From NCBI RefSeq assembly GCF_000341265.1, contig NZ_ANAE01000095.1, forward strand, positions 23,178-57,111: a DNA stretch of 33,934 nt, given 5' to 3'. Positions 23,924 through 32,336 of the stretch are shown in pieces. Numbering within the stretch: the stretch's first letter is position 1; every line of letters begins with the position of its first letter. Below the pieces are notes generated by a model. That model made no database searches. It was not told where the DNA came from and saw nothing but the letters and a program-made list of their open reading frames with translations. This stretch comes from Nocardiopsis prasina DSM 43845 (lineage in GTDB: Bacteria > Actinomycetota > Actinomycetes > Streptosporangiales > Streptosporangiaceae). The translations under genes and the position numbers were made by a program.

Positions 23924-24346
23924 TCAACTCTTCTGCGGCAGGCTCCTGCTGCGACCCCGGAACTCCGCGACGACTTCCTCACCCCGACGGACCGTGACGT
24001 CGTAGACGCCACTGCGCCCGAACCGAACCCTCTCCTCGGCGGTCGCCACCAGCAGGTCCCCCTCCTTGGTGGGGGCCACGAAGGTCACGTCCGCGCCCGA
24101 AGCCACCGTGACGTCGCCGCCGTCCAGGTTGCACGCGCAGGCGAAGGCGGTGTCGGCGAGCGCGAACACGAACCCGCCGTGGGTGATGTCGTAGCCGTTG
24201 AGCATCAGGGGCCCCACGACCATCTCCACCACCGCGTACCCGTCGCGGGCCTCGACCAGCCGCATCCCCAGTCCCTTGGAGGCCCGGTCGGCTTCGAACA
24301 TCCGCCACGCGGTCTCGTTGCGTCCCTCGGACGCGGCACCGCTCAC
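23924..24346 (-). CDS. paaI: Hotdog-fold phenylacetyl-CoA-pathway thioesterase
   Basis: PaaI hydrolyses hydroxyphenylacetyl-CoA-type intermediates, rescuing CoA when the ring-opening branch stalls. The 140-aa product is of normal PaaI length. The hotdog signature NGYDITHGGFVFALADTAFA contains Asn50, His56 and the catalytic-type Asp65. The C-terminal strands read ADVTFVAPTKEGDLLVATAEE and SGVYDVTVRRG. GTG 24346 overlaps the paaE stop as GTGA, so it is the last gene of the paaABCDE operon. A hairpin terminator follows. Confidence 0.92.
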   Translation of the reverse strand: MSGAASEGRNETAWRMFEADRASKGLGMRLVEARDGYAVVEMVVGPLMLNGYDITHGGFVFALADTAFACACNLDGGDVTVASGADVTFVAPTKEGDLLVATAEERVRFGRSGVYDVTVRRGEEVVAEFRGRSRSLPQKS

Positions 24347-25446
24347 GAGTCGAAGTCCACGGTGACGGTGTCGGTCTGCGGCAGCGACTGGCACGCCAGC
24401 GCGTACCCGGCCTCGACCTCGGCGGGGGTGAGCGCGTAGTTGCGGCGCATCTTCACCTCACCGTCACAGACCTTGACCCGGCAGGTCCCGCACACCCCGC
24501 CCTTGCAGGCGAACGGCAGGTCGGGACGGTAGCGCTGCGCGGAGTCCAGCACGGGAACACCCTGGGGCAGTGTCAGCGTGGTCGTGCGGCCGTCCAGAAC
24601 GACGGTGACCTCGCTGGCCGGACCCTCGACCTCGGGCTCCTCGTGGCGCGCCTGGGGCGGCGGCTCCGCCCCCTCGACGAAGAACAGCTCCTGGTGGACC
24701 CTCTCCCCGTCCACACCGTGTCGGGTGAGGACCTCCTGCGCGTCGGTGACCATGCCGTAGGGCCCGCACAGCCACCAGTGGTCGACCGCGTCGGCGGCGA
24801 TGATGGTGGACAGCAGCGCATCCAGCTTCGCGCCGTCCAGTCGGCCGGTGAACAGCTCGGACTCGCGGGGCTCGCGGGAGAGCACGTGGACCAGTTCGAT
24901 GCGGGGCCCGAACGAGTCCTTGAGGTCGGCGATCTCGTCGGCGAACATCACCGTGTCGCTGCGGCGGTTCCCGTACAGGAGGGTGACGTGCGAGTCCGTG
25001 CGGCGCAGCAGGGACGCCGCCATGGACAGGACCGGCGTGATCCCCGAACCGGCGGCCACGAGCACGTGGCGCGCGGCCTGGGTGAGGTCGGGGCTGAACC
25101 GGCCGGTGGGCACGCCCACCTCGATCTCGAAGCCCGGCTCGACCTCCCGGACCAGCCAGCTGGAGAACAGTCCTCCGGCGACCAGGCGCACACCCACGCG
25201 GGGCGCCTCCCCCACGGCGGAGCAGATGGAGTAGCTGCGCCGCTCCTCCACGCCGTCGACCTCACGGCGCAGGGTCAGCGACTGGCCGGGCGCGAAGGCG
25301 AACTCCTCGGCCAGGTGGTCGGGGACGTCGAAGGTGACCGCGACGGCGTCGTCGCACAGGCGCTCGACGGCGGCCACGCGCAGCCGGTGGAACGCGGCGC
25401 GGCCGCGCACCGGGGCCCCGGCGGTCTCGGTGACGGGTGTGGACAC
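24343..25446 (-). CDS. paaE: Phenylacetyl-CoA 1,2-epoxidase reductase subunit
   Basis: PaaE passes electrons from NADPH through FAD and a 2Fe-2S cluster to the PaaA di-iron site. The 367-aa product (E. coli 356) starts at GTG 25446 with AAGGAG 8 nt before. It has the ferredoxin-NADP reductase part (RRSYSICS for FAD at about 105-112, AAGSGITPVLSM for the nucleotide, WWLCGPYGMV) and a C-terminal plant-type ferredoxin domain with cysteines 314, 319, 322 and 352 (CKGGVCGTC, then ALACQS). A Pro/Glu-rich linker joins the two. paaD ends 2 nt upstream, and paaI overlaps its stop. Confidence 0.94.
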   Translation of the reverse strand: MSTPVTETAGAPVRGRAAFHRLRVAAVERLCDDAVAVTFDVPDHLAEEFAFAPGQSLTLRREVDGVEERRSYSICSAVGEAPRVGVRLVAGGLFSSWLVREVEPGFEIEVGVPTGRFSPDLTQAARHVLVAAGSGITPVLSMAASLLRRTDSHVTLLYGNRRSDTVMFADEIADLKDSFGPRIELVHVLSREPRESELFTGRLDGAKLDALLSTIIAADAVDHWWLCGPYGMVTDAQEVLTRHGVDGERVHQELFFVEGAEPPPQARHEEPEVEGPASEVTVVLDGRTTTLTLPQGVPVLDSAQRYRPDLPFACKGGVCGTCRVKVCDGEVKMRRNYALTPAEVEAGYALACQSLPQTDTVTVDFDS

Positions 25447-25448
25447 GG

Positions 25449-25964
25449 TCAGATCTCCTTGACGTGCTCGAACGGTTCGAGGCAGGACCGGCAGCGGTGC
25501 AAAGACTTGCAGGAGGTGGCGCCGAACCGGGACAGTTCCTCGGTGTCGGCCGCGCCGCACAGCGGGCAGCGCGGCACGGTGCGGGTGGGCATCAGGGTGA
25601 GGGGAACGGGCCCCGCCTGCCGCTTGGGCGCCCCGCCGGGGGGTGAGATGCCGTGCTCGGTGAGCTTGCGTCGGCCCTCGTCGGTGATCCAGTCGGAGGT
25701 CCAGGCCGGGGAGAGCGCGGTGCGCACCTCGACCCGGTCGAACCCGGCGGCGCGAACGGCGCGGTCCACGTCCACCCGCATCTCCGCCATCGCGGGGCAC
25801 CCGGAGTAGGTGGGCGTGATCCACACGGCGGCGGTGCCGTCCTCCTCCACGGTGACCTCGCGCAGGATGCCGAGGTCGGCGAGGGTGAGCATGGGCAGTT
25901 CGGGGTCGGTGACCGCGGCGGCCGCCTCCCAGAGGAGCCGCCGGGTGTCCGTGGTGGTTACCAT
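25449..25964 (-). CDS. paaD: Phenylacetyl-CoA epoxidase maturation protein PaaD
   Basis: The 171-aa product has an N-terminal MIP18/DUF59 domain (DPELPMLTLADLGILR; PTYSGCPAM with conserved Cys56) and a C-terminal zinc-ribbon-like segment with cysteines 133, 136, 152, 158 and 161 (CPLCG, then CKSLHRCRSC). This two-part layout is diagnostic for PaaD, thought to help assemble metal or Fe-S centres of the epoxidase. ATG 25964 lies inside the end of paaC (7-nt overlap, ATGGTAA), and paaE begins 2 nt after the stop. The exact biochemical role in the family is not fully settled. Confidence 0.94.
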   Translation of the reverse strand: MVTTTDTRRLLWEAAAAVTDPELPMLTLADLGILREVTVEEDGTAAVWITPTYSGCPAMAEMRVDVDRAVRAAGFDRVEVRTALSPAWTSDWITDEGRRKLTEHGISPPGGAPKRQAGPVPLTLMPTRTVPRCPLCGAADTEELSRFGATSCKSLHRCRSCLEPFEHVKEI

Positions 25965-26836
25965 GTCGCCTCCGGGTGCTCCCGGGCCACGCTCTGGAGC
26001 TCCTCCAGCAGCGGGGCGAGGTGTTCGGAGTGCTCGCCGTCGCGTCCGGCGACCACCGGTCGGGGGAAGGCTTCGGGCGCGGGCAGTGTGGCGGCGGTCA
26101 GCACCCGAGTGAGGACGTCGTGGACCTCGTCGCGCACGGAGGCCGGGTCCACGGCCACACCCTGGGCGGCCAGCGCCGCTTCGAGGGGGTGGGTGGCGAG
26201 GAGTTCGCCGGTGAGCGGCCACACGTCGGCGATCGCCGCGGCCATGCGTTCGTGGGAGTAGGGAGTCCCGTCGCCCAGGCGCAGGGTCCAGGCCACGGCG
26301 TACTCGCGGTGGTAGGCCAGCTCGTTCACGCCCTTGGCGGCGATCGCGGCCACCACCGGGTCGGCACTGTCGGCGAGCCGGGTGAACAGGGCCAGCCGCC
26401 AGGAGGACAGGACGAGCAGCGTGGCGACGGCGTGGGCGAAGTCGCCGCGCGGGGCCTCGGTGAGGCGCACGTTGCGGAACTGCGCGGGGTCCCGGTGGTA
26501 GGCGAAGGCGTCCTCGTCACGGCCGGTGCCGTCGGCCTGTCCGGCGCGGGCCAGCAGGAGCCGGGCCTGGCCGAGCAGGTCCAGGGCGATGTTGGCCAGG
26601 GCCACCTCCTCCTCCAGTTCGGGGGCGTCGGTCACCCACTGGACCAGGCGCTGCGACTGGACGAGCGCGTCGTCGCCGAGCATCTGGCAGTAGACCGCCA
26701 GGTCCGCACCGTCGACCCCGGCGGGCAGGGTGGTGTCCACGCCCGCGAGCGCCTCGGTGAAGCCGGTCCCGAAGGCCCAGCGGGCGTCGCCGTCGTGCTC
26801 CTCGGTGAGTCCGGTGAAAATGTTCTCGCCACTCAT
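25958..26836 (-). CDS. paaC: Phenylacetyl-CoA 1,2-epoxidase structural subunit PaaC
   Basis: PaaC pairs with catalytic PaaA in the epoxidase core and has a ferritin-like fold without its own metal site. The 292-aa product shows the family blocks YCQMLGDDALVQSQRLVQWV, ALANIALDLLGQARLLL, FRNVRLTEAPRGDFAHAVA, and KGVNELAYHREYAVAWTLRLGDGT, all typical of PaaC. ATG 26836 lies 36 nt beyond the paaB stop, the longest gap inside this operon. paaD overlaps its 3' end. Confidence 0.94.
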   Translation of the reverse strand: MSGENIFTGLTEEHDGDARWAFGTGFTEALAGVDTTLPAGVDGADLAVYCQMLGDDALVQSQRLVQWVTDAPELEEEVALANIALDLLGQARLLLARAGQADGTGRDEDAFAYHRDPAQFRNVRLTEAPRGDFAHAVATLLVLSSWRLALFTRLADSADPVVAAIAAKGVNELAYHREYAVAWTLRLGDGTPYSHERMAAAIADVWPLTGELLATHPLEAALAAQGVAVDPASVRDEVHDVLTRVLTAATLPAPEAFPRPVVAGRDGEHSEHLAPLLEELQSVAREHPEATW

Positions 26837-26872
26837 GCTTGTCCTTGAAGAGTCGTGCCGACCGTGGTCCCC

Positions 26873-27180
26873 CTAGATGTGCGGGACGTCCTCGGGGATG
26901 GGGTAGAAGGTCGGGTGGCGGTAGACCTTGTCACCGCTGGGCTCGAAGTAGGGGTCCTTCTCGTCCGGGCTGGAGGCCGTGACGTCCTCGGCGAGCACCA
27001 CCCAGATGCTCACCCCCTCGTTGCGGCGGGTGTAGAGGTTGCGGGCGTTGTGCAGCGCCATGGTCGCGTCGGGGGCGTGCAGCGATCCCACGTGCACGTG
27101 GTTGAGGCCGCGCTTGCCGCGGACGAACACCTCGTAGAGGGGCCACTCGGGGCGGGCCGGGGCGGCGTCGTCGTTCCTGC

Positions 27181-27184
<4 letters not shown>
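26873..27184 (-). CDS. paaB: Phenylacetyl-CoA 1,2-epoxidase subunit PaaB
   Basis: The 103-aa product is the small subunit that bridges two PaaAC heterodimers. Family blocks are [46 protein letters not shown], and the C-terminal [21 protein letters not shown] 27184 overlaps the paaA TGA as ATGA. The length is slightly above E. coli PaaB (95). Confidence 0.95.
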
Positions 27185-28146
<962 letters not shown>

Positions 28147-28161
28147 TGATCAATCCCCATT

Positions 28162-28183
28162 CATAACCGAACGTTCGGTCAGT
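28162..28183. promoter_or_regulatory. PaaR-type operator upstream of paaA
   Basis: The core ACCGAACGTTCGGT (28166-28179) is a perfect 14-bp palindrome flanked by CAGT on one side. It agrees with the TetR-family PaaR motif I recall from Corynebacterium (ACTGACCG-NNCGNN-CGGTCAGT). The identical core occurs at 32155-32168. Its centre is 26 bp before the paaA start, so a bound repressor should block the paaA promoter. No clear -35/-10 pair is settled. Confidence 0.75.
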
Positions 28184-28199
28184 AATTAGTATCCCCGGG

Positions 28200-28234
28200 T
28201 TCGGGGGTCCGACGCAAGTCCCCGGACCCCCGAA
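28200..28234 (-). terminator. Hairpin between paaG and paaA
   Basis: TTCGGGGGTCCG and CGGACCCCCGAA form a perfect 12-bp stem with an 11-nt loop, about 90 nt beyond the paaG stop. It separates the thiolase-paaFHG operon from paaA. No T-tract follows on either strand. Confidence 0.6.
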
Positions 28235-28321
28235 TCGGGGCTGGTCACCCTGTTTTCGCAGGCCCTCGCCCCGACGCGGCACGTGTTCCGGCGCCGGACG
28301 GCGGAACCGGACCCGGACCCG

Positions 28322-29110
28322 TTACTGGCCGGTGAACGTGGGCTTCTGCTTGTTCAGGAAGGACGAGACCGCACCGACGTGGTCGGCGGTCACCCCGAGC
28401 TGGTTCTGGAGGTCAGCCTCCTCCTCCAGCAGTTCGGCCAGGTCGCTCTGACCGTCCGCGGCCGAGCGCACCTCGCGCTTGGCCGCCACGAACGCCGCCG
28501 TGGGCCCCGAGGCCAGCTGCACGGCGACCTCGCGGGCGCGGGACTCCCAGTCCTCGTCGGCCACGACCTCGGTGACCAGGCCCAGCTCCTGGGCGCGCTC
28601 GGCACCGAACACCGTGCCCAGCAGCATCAGTTCCATCGCACGCGCCTGGCCCAGCGAGCGGACCAACCGGAGGGCGAGACCGGAGTCCGAGGCCAGGCCG
28701 ATCCCGGTGAACGCGGTCCCGAACTTGGCCCTGCCCGCCGCCACGCGCACGTCACCGGCGAGGGCGAACCCCAGCCCGGCCCCCACGCAGGCACCGCTGA
28801 TCCCGACCACCACGGGCACCTGGATGCTCTCCAGCGCCAGCACGATCCGGTTGTAGTGCTCGCGCACCGTGGTCAGCGCCTGGTCGGGGGTCTCCTCCAG
28901 GATCCGCGCGTGCTCGGCCAGGTCCTGGCCCAGGCAGAACGCCCGGTCCGCCCCCAGGAACAGCACCGCCCGCGCGGTGGTGGACTCCGCCGCACGGGTC
29001 ACCGCCTCCAGCAGCTCCTCCTTGGCCCGCCGGGTCAGCCCCGGACGGTGCAGCCTGATGGTGGCGAGCCCGTCGACCTCGCCGAACTCCGCGGCCCTGT
29101 CCTCACTCAC
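28322..29110 (-). CDS. paaG: Enoyl-CoA hydratase/isomerase, PaaG-like epoxide isomerase
   Basis: PaaG turns the ring epoxide into the seven-membered oxepin-CoA. The 262-aa crotonase-fold product has the oxyanion-hole segments FCLGQDLAEH and ISGACVGAGLGFALAGDVRVAA. The hydratase glutamate expected after the Gly-rich turn is replaced (GAGLGF), while Asp142 is retained in IGLASDSGLALRLVRSLG, the position of the isomerase catalytic Asp. This favours PaaG over a true hydratase. GTG 29110 overlaps the paaH stop by 4 nt. It is last in the operon. A generic enoyl-CoA hydratase is the fallback call. Confidence 0.85.
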   Translation of the reverse strand: MSEDRAAEFGEVDGLATIRLHRPGLTRRAKEELLEAVTRAAESTTARAVLFLGADRAFCLGQDLAEHARILEETPDQALTTVREHYNRIVLALESIQVPVVVGISGACVGAGLGFALAGDVRVAAGRAKFGTAFTGIGLASDSGLALRLVRSLGQARAMELMLLGTVFGAERAQELGLVTEVVADEDWESRAREVAVQLASGPTAAFVAAKREVRSAADGQSDLAELLEEEADLQNQLGVTADHVGAVSSFLNKQKPTFTGQ

Positions 29111-29991
29111 GCCTTGTCTCCCTTGTCCCAGAGATGGAATCCCTCGCCGCTCTTGCGGCCGAGCCTGCCCTCGGCGACCTTACGGCGCAGGAGCTCGGGG
29201 GGCGAGAACCGGTCCCCCAGTTCGCTCGCCAGGTACTCGGCGATGGCCAGGCGCACGTCGAGTCCGACCAGGTCGGTGAGCTTGAGCGGGCCCATGGGGT
29301 GGCGGTAGCCGAGCTCCATGGCGGTGTCGATGTCGGCGGGCGAGGCCACACCCTCCTCGACCATCCGGATGGCCTCCAGGCCCAGCATCACGCCGAGGCG
29401 GCTGGTGGCAAACCCGGGGGCGTCCCGGACCACGATCTCCGTCTTGCCGAGGGCGCTGACCCAGCCGCGCACCGTCTCCAGGACTGCGGGGTCGGTCTCG
29501 GGCGCGGTCACGATCTCCACGAGCTTGGAGGCGGGGACCGGGTTGAAGAAGTGCGTGCCCAGGAACCGGCCGGGCCGCTTGAGCGCGGCGGCCAACTCGG
29601 TCACCGACAGCGAGCTGGTGTTGGAGGCCAGCACGGTGTCCTCGCCGACGGCGGCCTCAGCCGCGGTGAGCACGGCGATCTTGAGCGCGGGCTTCTCCGG
29701 GACCGCCTCGACGACCAGCCCCGTGTCGTCCGGGAGGTCCGAGGCGTCGGTGACGGTGCTCACGCGGGCCATGTAGGCGGCGGGCTCGGCGTCGATCTTG
29801 CCGCGTTCACGGGCCTTGTCCAGCCCGGCGGAGACCCGCCCCAGCCCGGCCTCGGCCGCCTCGGCGGTGGCCTCGACCAGCACCACGCGCGCCCCGGCCA
29901 CGAGGAACTGCTGGACGATACCGGCGCCCATGGTGCCGCCGCCGATGACGGCGACGGTGTCGGGCACGCCCTGCGGGGTGATCTCACTCAA
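29107..29991 (-). CDS. paaH: 3-hydroxyacyl-CoA dehydrogenase, PaaH-like
   Basis: It oxidises 3-hydroxyadipyl-CoA to 3-oxoadipyl-CoA with NAD+. The 294-aa product has an N-terminal Rossmann fold (VAVIGGGTMGAGIVQQFL), NTSSLSVTELA, the catalytic His147 in GTHFFNP and Glu159 in KLVEIV, and a C-terminal helical domain (SRLGVMLGLEAIRMVEEG; ELGYRHPMGPLKLTDLVGLD). The start is TTG 29991, overlapping the preceding TGA as TTGA with GAGGAAGAAG upstream; GTG 29967 is the only close alternative. Position between enoyl-CoA hydratase genes in a phenylacetate cluster supports the PaaH role, although single-domain 3-hydroxybutyryl-CoA dehydrogenases look alike. Confidence 0.9.
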   Translation of the reverse strand: MSEITPQGVPDTVAVIGGGTMGAGIVQQFLVAGARVVLVEATAEAAEAGLGRVSAGLDKARERGKIDAEPAAYMARVSTVTDASDLPDDTGLVVEAVPEKPALKIAVLTAAEAAVGEDTVLASNTSSLSVTELAAALKRPGRFLGTHFFNPVPASKLVEIVTAPETDPAVLETVRGWVSALGKTEIVVRDAPGFATSRLGVMLGLEAIRMVEEGVASPADIDTAMELGYRHPMGPLKLTDLVGLDVRLAIAEYLASELGDRFSPPELLRRKVAEGRLGRKSGEGFHLWDKGDKA

Positions 29992-30815
29992 CGCTTCTTC
30001 CTCTCCAGGAAACGGGTCATGCGGTCGTGCTTGTCGGCGCTCTCGAACAGCACCGCCTGCGTGAGGTCGTCGGCCAGGGGGTGCACGCCCTCGGCGTCCA
30101 GTACCAGCTTGGTCATCCGCAGCGCCGTGGCCGAGGAGGCCGCCATCCGGTCGACCAGGGCGTGCGCGCGCTCGCGCAGTTCCTCGGAGGGGACGATCTC
30201 GGCGACCAGGCCGTGGCGCAGCGCCGCCTCGGCGTCCAGACGGAACCCGCCCAGCAGCACCTGCTTGGCCACCGAGGCACCGACGAGCTCCTTCAGACGC
30301 CAGCAGGCACCCGCTCCGGCGATGATGCCCAGGCCCGGCTCCGGCTGGGCGAACACGGCGGTGGGGGTGGCGATCCGGATGTCGCAGGCGTAGGACAGCT
30401 CGGCGCCGCCGCCCAGGGCGAACCCGTCGACCGCCGCCACGGTGGGGGCCTGGAGCCGGTGCAGGCGTTCGAACAGGCGGCTGTTGATCCCGGCCAGGGC
30501 CTCCTCACGGCCGCGTTCGCGCAGTTCGGAGATGTCGGCGCCGCCCGCGAACACGGTGCCGTGGCCGGTCAGGAGCAGCGGGCGGGGTTCGGCCTCGATC
30601 CGGGCGCACACCTCGTGCAGTTCCGCGATCATCCGGCCGTTGATGGCGTTGCGGGCCTCGGGGCGGTGCAGCTCGACCACCACGCGGTCCTCGCGCCAGT
30701 CGACGCGCAGGGTCTCGAAGTCCATGGGCCGGCCGTTCTCGTTCGGGGACTGGGGGCTGCCGGTCCGCGCGCCGCCATCGCGTGCGGGGCCGGACCGGTC
30801 GGGGTTCGGGGTCAC
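29988..30815 (-). CDS. paaF: Enoyl-CoA hydratase, PaaF-like
   Basis: PaaF hydrates 2,3-dehydroadipyl-CoA in the beta-oxidation half of the pathway. The crotonase domain shows GGADISEL for the oxyanion hole and both hydratase glutamates: Glu139 in GGGAELSYACDI and Glu159 in FAQPEPGLGIIAGAG (numbering from the GTG). GTG 30815 was chosen because it overlaps the thiolase stop (GTGA) and has GGTGGAG upstream. It adds a 30-residue Pro/Ser/Gly-rich tail before MDFETLRVDW. ATG 30725 (245 aa) gives the textbook N terminus but has no convincing ribosome site. Assignment to PaaF rests on context. Confidence 0.85.
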   Translation of the reverse strand: MTPNPDRSGPARDGGARTGSPQSPNENGRPMDFETLRVDWREDRVVVELHRPEARNAINGRMIAELHEVCARIEAEPRPLLLTGHGTVFAGGADISELRERGREEALAGINSRLFERLHRLQAPTVAAVDGFALGGGAELSYACDIRIATPTAVFAQPEPGLGIIAGAGACWRLKELVGASVAKQVLLGGFRLDAEAALRHGLVAEIVPSEELRERAHALVDRMAASSATALRMTKLVLDAEGVHPLADDLTQAVLFESADKHDRMTRFLERKKR

Positions 30816-32047
30816 GGGCGCTCCACCAGCAGCGCGGTCCCCTGCCCCACGCCCACGCACAGGGTGGCCAGGCCGCGCCGGGCGTCCTCACGCTCCATGC
30901 GGTTCATGAGCGTGACCACCAGGCGGGCGCCGGAGGAGCCGAGCGGATGGCCGAGGGCGATCGCGCCGCCGTCGGCGTTCACCCGGGACTCGTCGAGGTC
31001 CAGCTGGCGCATCACACCGAGGGACTGGGCGGCGAAGGCCTCGTTGAGCTCGACCGCGCCGACCTCGTCGAGCGCCCATCCGGCCCGGCCCAGGACCTTG
31101 CGCGTGGCCGGAACCGGACCGAGCCCCATGACCTGCGGGTCCACCCCGGCCGAGGCGGAGGCGACCACGCGGGCCCGCGGGGTCAGGCCGTACCGGCGCA
31201 CGGCCTCGGCGCTGGCCAGGACCAGCGCGGAGGCGCCGTCGGAGAGCGAGGAGGAGTTGCCCGCGGTGACGATGCCGCCCTGTCGGAAGACCGGGCGGAG
31301 CTTGGCCAGGCTCTCCATGGTGGAGCCGGGGCGGGGCCCCTCGTCCTCGGTGACCTCGTGGGTCTGACCCTTGCGGCCGTGCACGGTGACGGGGACGATC
31401 TCGTCCGCGAACCGGCCCGCCTGGGCGGCTGACAGGGCCCGCTCGTGGCTGCGCAGGGCGAAGGCGTCGCACTCCTCGCGGGTGAGGCCCTCCAGTGTGG
31501 CGACCTCCTCGGCGGTCTCCCCCATCGACAGCGTGTAGCGCAGGTCGTCGGGGGTGGCGTCCGGTGCGACCTCGGCGTCGGCGGCCGCGAAGCGGGGGTT
31601 GGTGAAGCGCCAGCCCAGGGAGGTGTCGGCGACCTCGCCCGGCTTGGCCCAGGGGGTGCCGGGCTTGGCCATCACCCAGGGGGCGCGGGTCATCGACTCC
31701 ACGCCGCCAGCGACCACGAGGTCGGCCTCGCCCGCACGGATCGCCTGCGCGGCCGAGGCGACGGCGGTCAGCCCGCTGGCGCACAGCCGGTTGACCGTGT
31801 AGCCGGGGACCGTGGAGGGCAGTCCGGCCAGCAGGACCGCCATCCGGGCGACGTTGCGATTGTCCTCACCGGCCTGGTTGGCGGCACCGAGGATCACCTC
31901 GTCCACGTCCTCGCCCGGGACTCCGGCACGGCGGACCGCCTCGGCCACCACCCGGGCGGCGAGGTCGTCGGGGCGGACGGCCGCGAGGGCGCCCCCGTAA
32001 CGGCCCTGGGGGGTGCGCACCCCGTCGACCACGTAGACGTCGCTCAC
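30812..32047 (-). CDS. paaJ: 3-oxoadipyl-CoA/acetyl-CoA thiolase, PaaJ (PcaF)-like
   Basis: It cleaves 3-oxoadipyl-CoA with CoA to succinyl-CoA and acetyl-CoA. The 411-aa product has all thiolase signatures: nucleophile Cys89 in NRLCASGLTAV, the MTRAPWVM and GNSSSLSDGASAL loops, His367 in ALGHPLGSSGAR and Cys397 in LCVGVGQG. The QAGEDNRNVARMAVLLAGLP segment is typical of 3-oxoadipyl-CoA thiolases. GTG 32047 follows GGGAGG. It is first of four coupled genes (paaJ-paaF-paaH-paaG) and shares an intergenic region with divergent paaK that contains a PaaR-type operator. Confidence 0.92.
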   Translation of the reverse strand: MSDVYVVDGVRTPQGRYGGALAAVRPDDLAARVVAEAVRRAGVPGEDVDEVILGAANQAGEDNRNVARMAVLLAGLPSTVPGYTVNRLCASGLTAVASAAQAIRAGEADLVVAGGVESMTRAPWVMAKPGTPWAKPGEVADTSLGWRFTNPRFAAADAEVAPDATPDDLRYTLSMGETAEEVATLEGLTREECDAFALRSHERALSAAQAGRFADEIVPVTVHGRKGQTHEVTEDEGPRPGSTMESLAKLRPVFRQGGIVTAGNSSSLSDGASALVLASAEAVRRYGLTPRARVVASASAGVDPQVMGLGPVPATRKVLGRAGWALDEVGAVELNEAFAAQSLGVMRQLDLDESRVNADGGAIALGHPLGSSGARLVVTLMNRMEREDARRGLATLCVGVGQGTALLVERP

Positions 32048-32115
32048 GAACGGCCTCCCTTGTTGACTGCGGTGGCGTGTGCCACCGTCCTGTGTGAACT
32101 CTTCAACACGTCTCC

Positions 32116-32145
32116 TTGACACGGCCACGCGGAGACTGAATAAAT
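32116..32145 (+). promoter_or_regulatory. Candidate paaK promoter
   Basis: TTGACA (32116-32121) and ATAAAT (32140-32145) are 18 nt apart on the plus strand. The PaaR-type operator starts 5 nt further and would cover the transcription start. The paaK leader would be about 185 nt. On the minus strand, TTGCTT and TACTAA flank the operator with an 18-nt spacer and could be the paaJ promoter. Confidence 0.45.
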
Positions 32146-32150
32146 GCATT

Positions 32151-32172
32151 AGTAACCGAACGTTCGGTCAGT
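32151..32172. promoter_or_regulatory. PaaR-type operator between paaJ and paaK
   Basis: It contains the same 14-bp palindrome ACCGAACGTTCGGT (32155-32168) as the paaA site and here both flanks (AGTA and CAGT) extend the symmetry. A repressor bound here could control both divergent transcripts. The remaining intergenic sequence to 32336 has no other feature. Confidence 0.78.
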
Positions 32173-32336
32173 AAGCAAGTCGGCCCCCTCCACGGACCGA
32201 CGAAGACCCACCTCAGCGCGGTTGGACCGCCAGAAAGTGTGCCGCGGCTTCGCACAGCGGGCCCCGCCCCCTCCTTAGGGACGGCCGACCGAGCCCGGCC
32301 CGGCGGAAACACCGTGCACAGTACCCGGAGAGGCCC

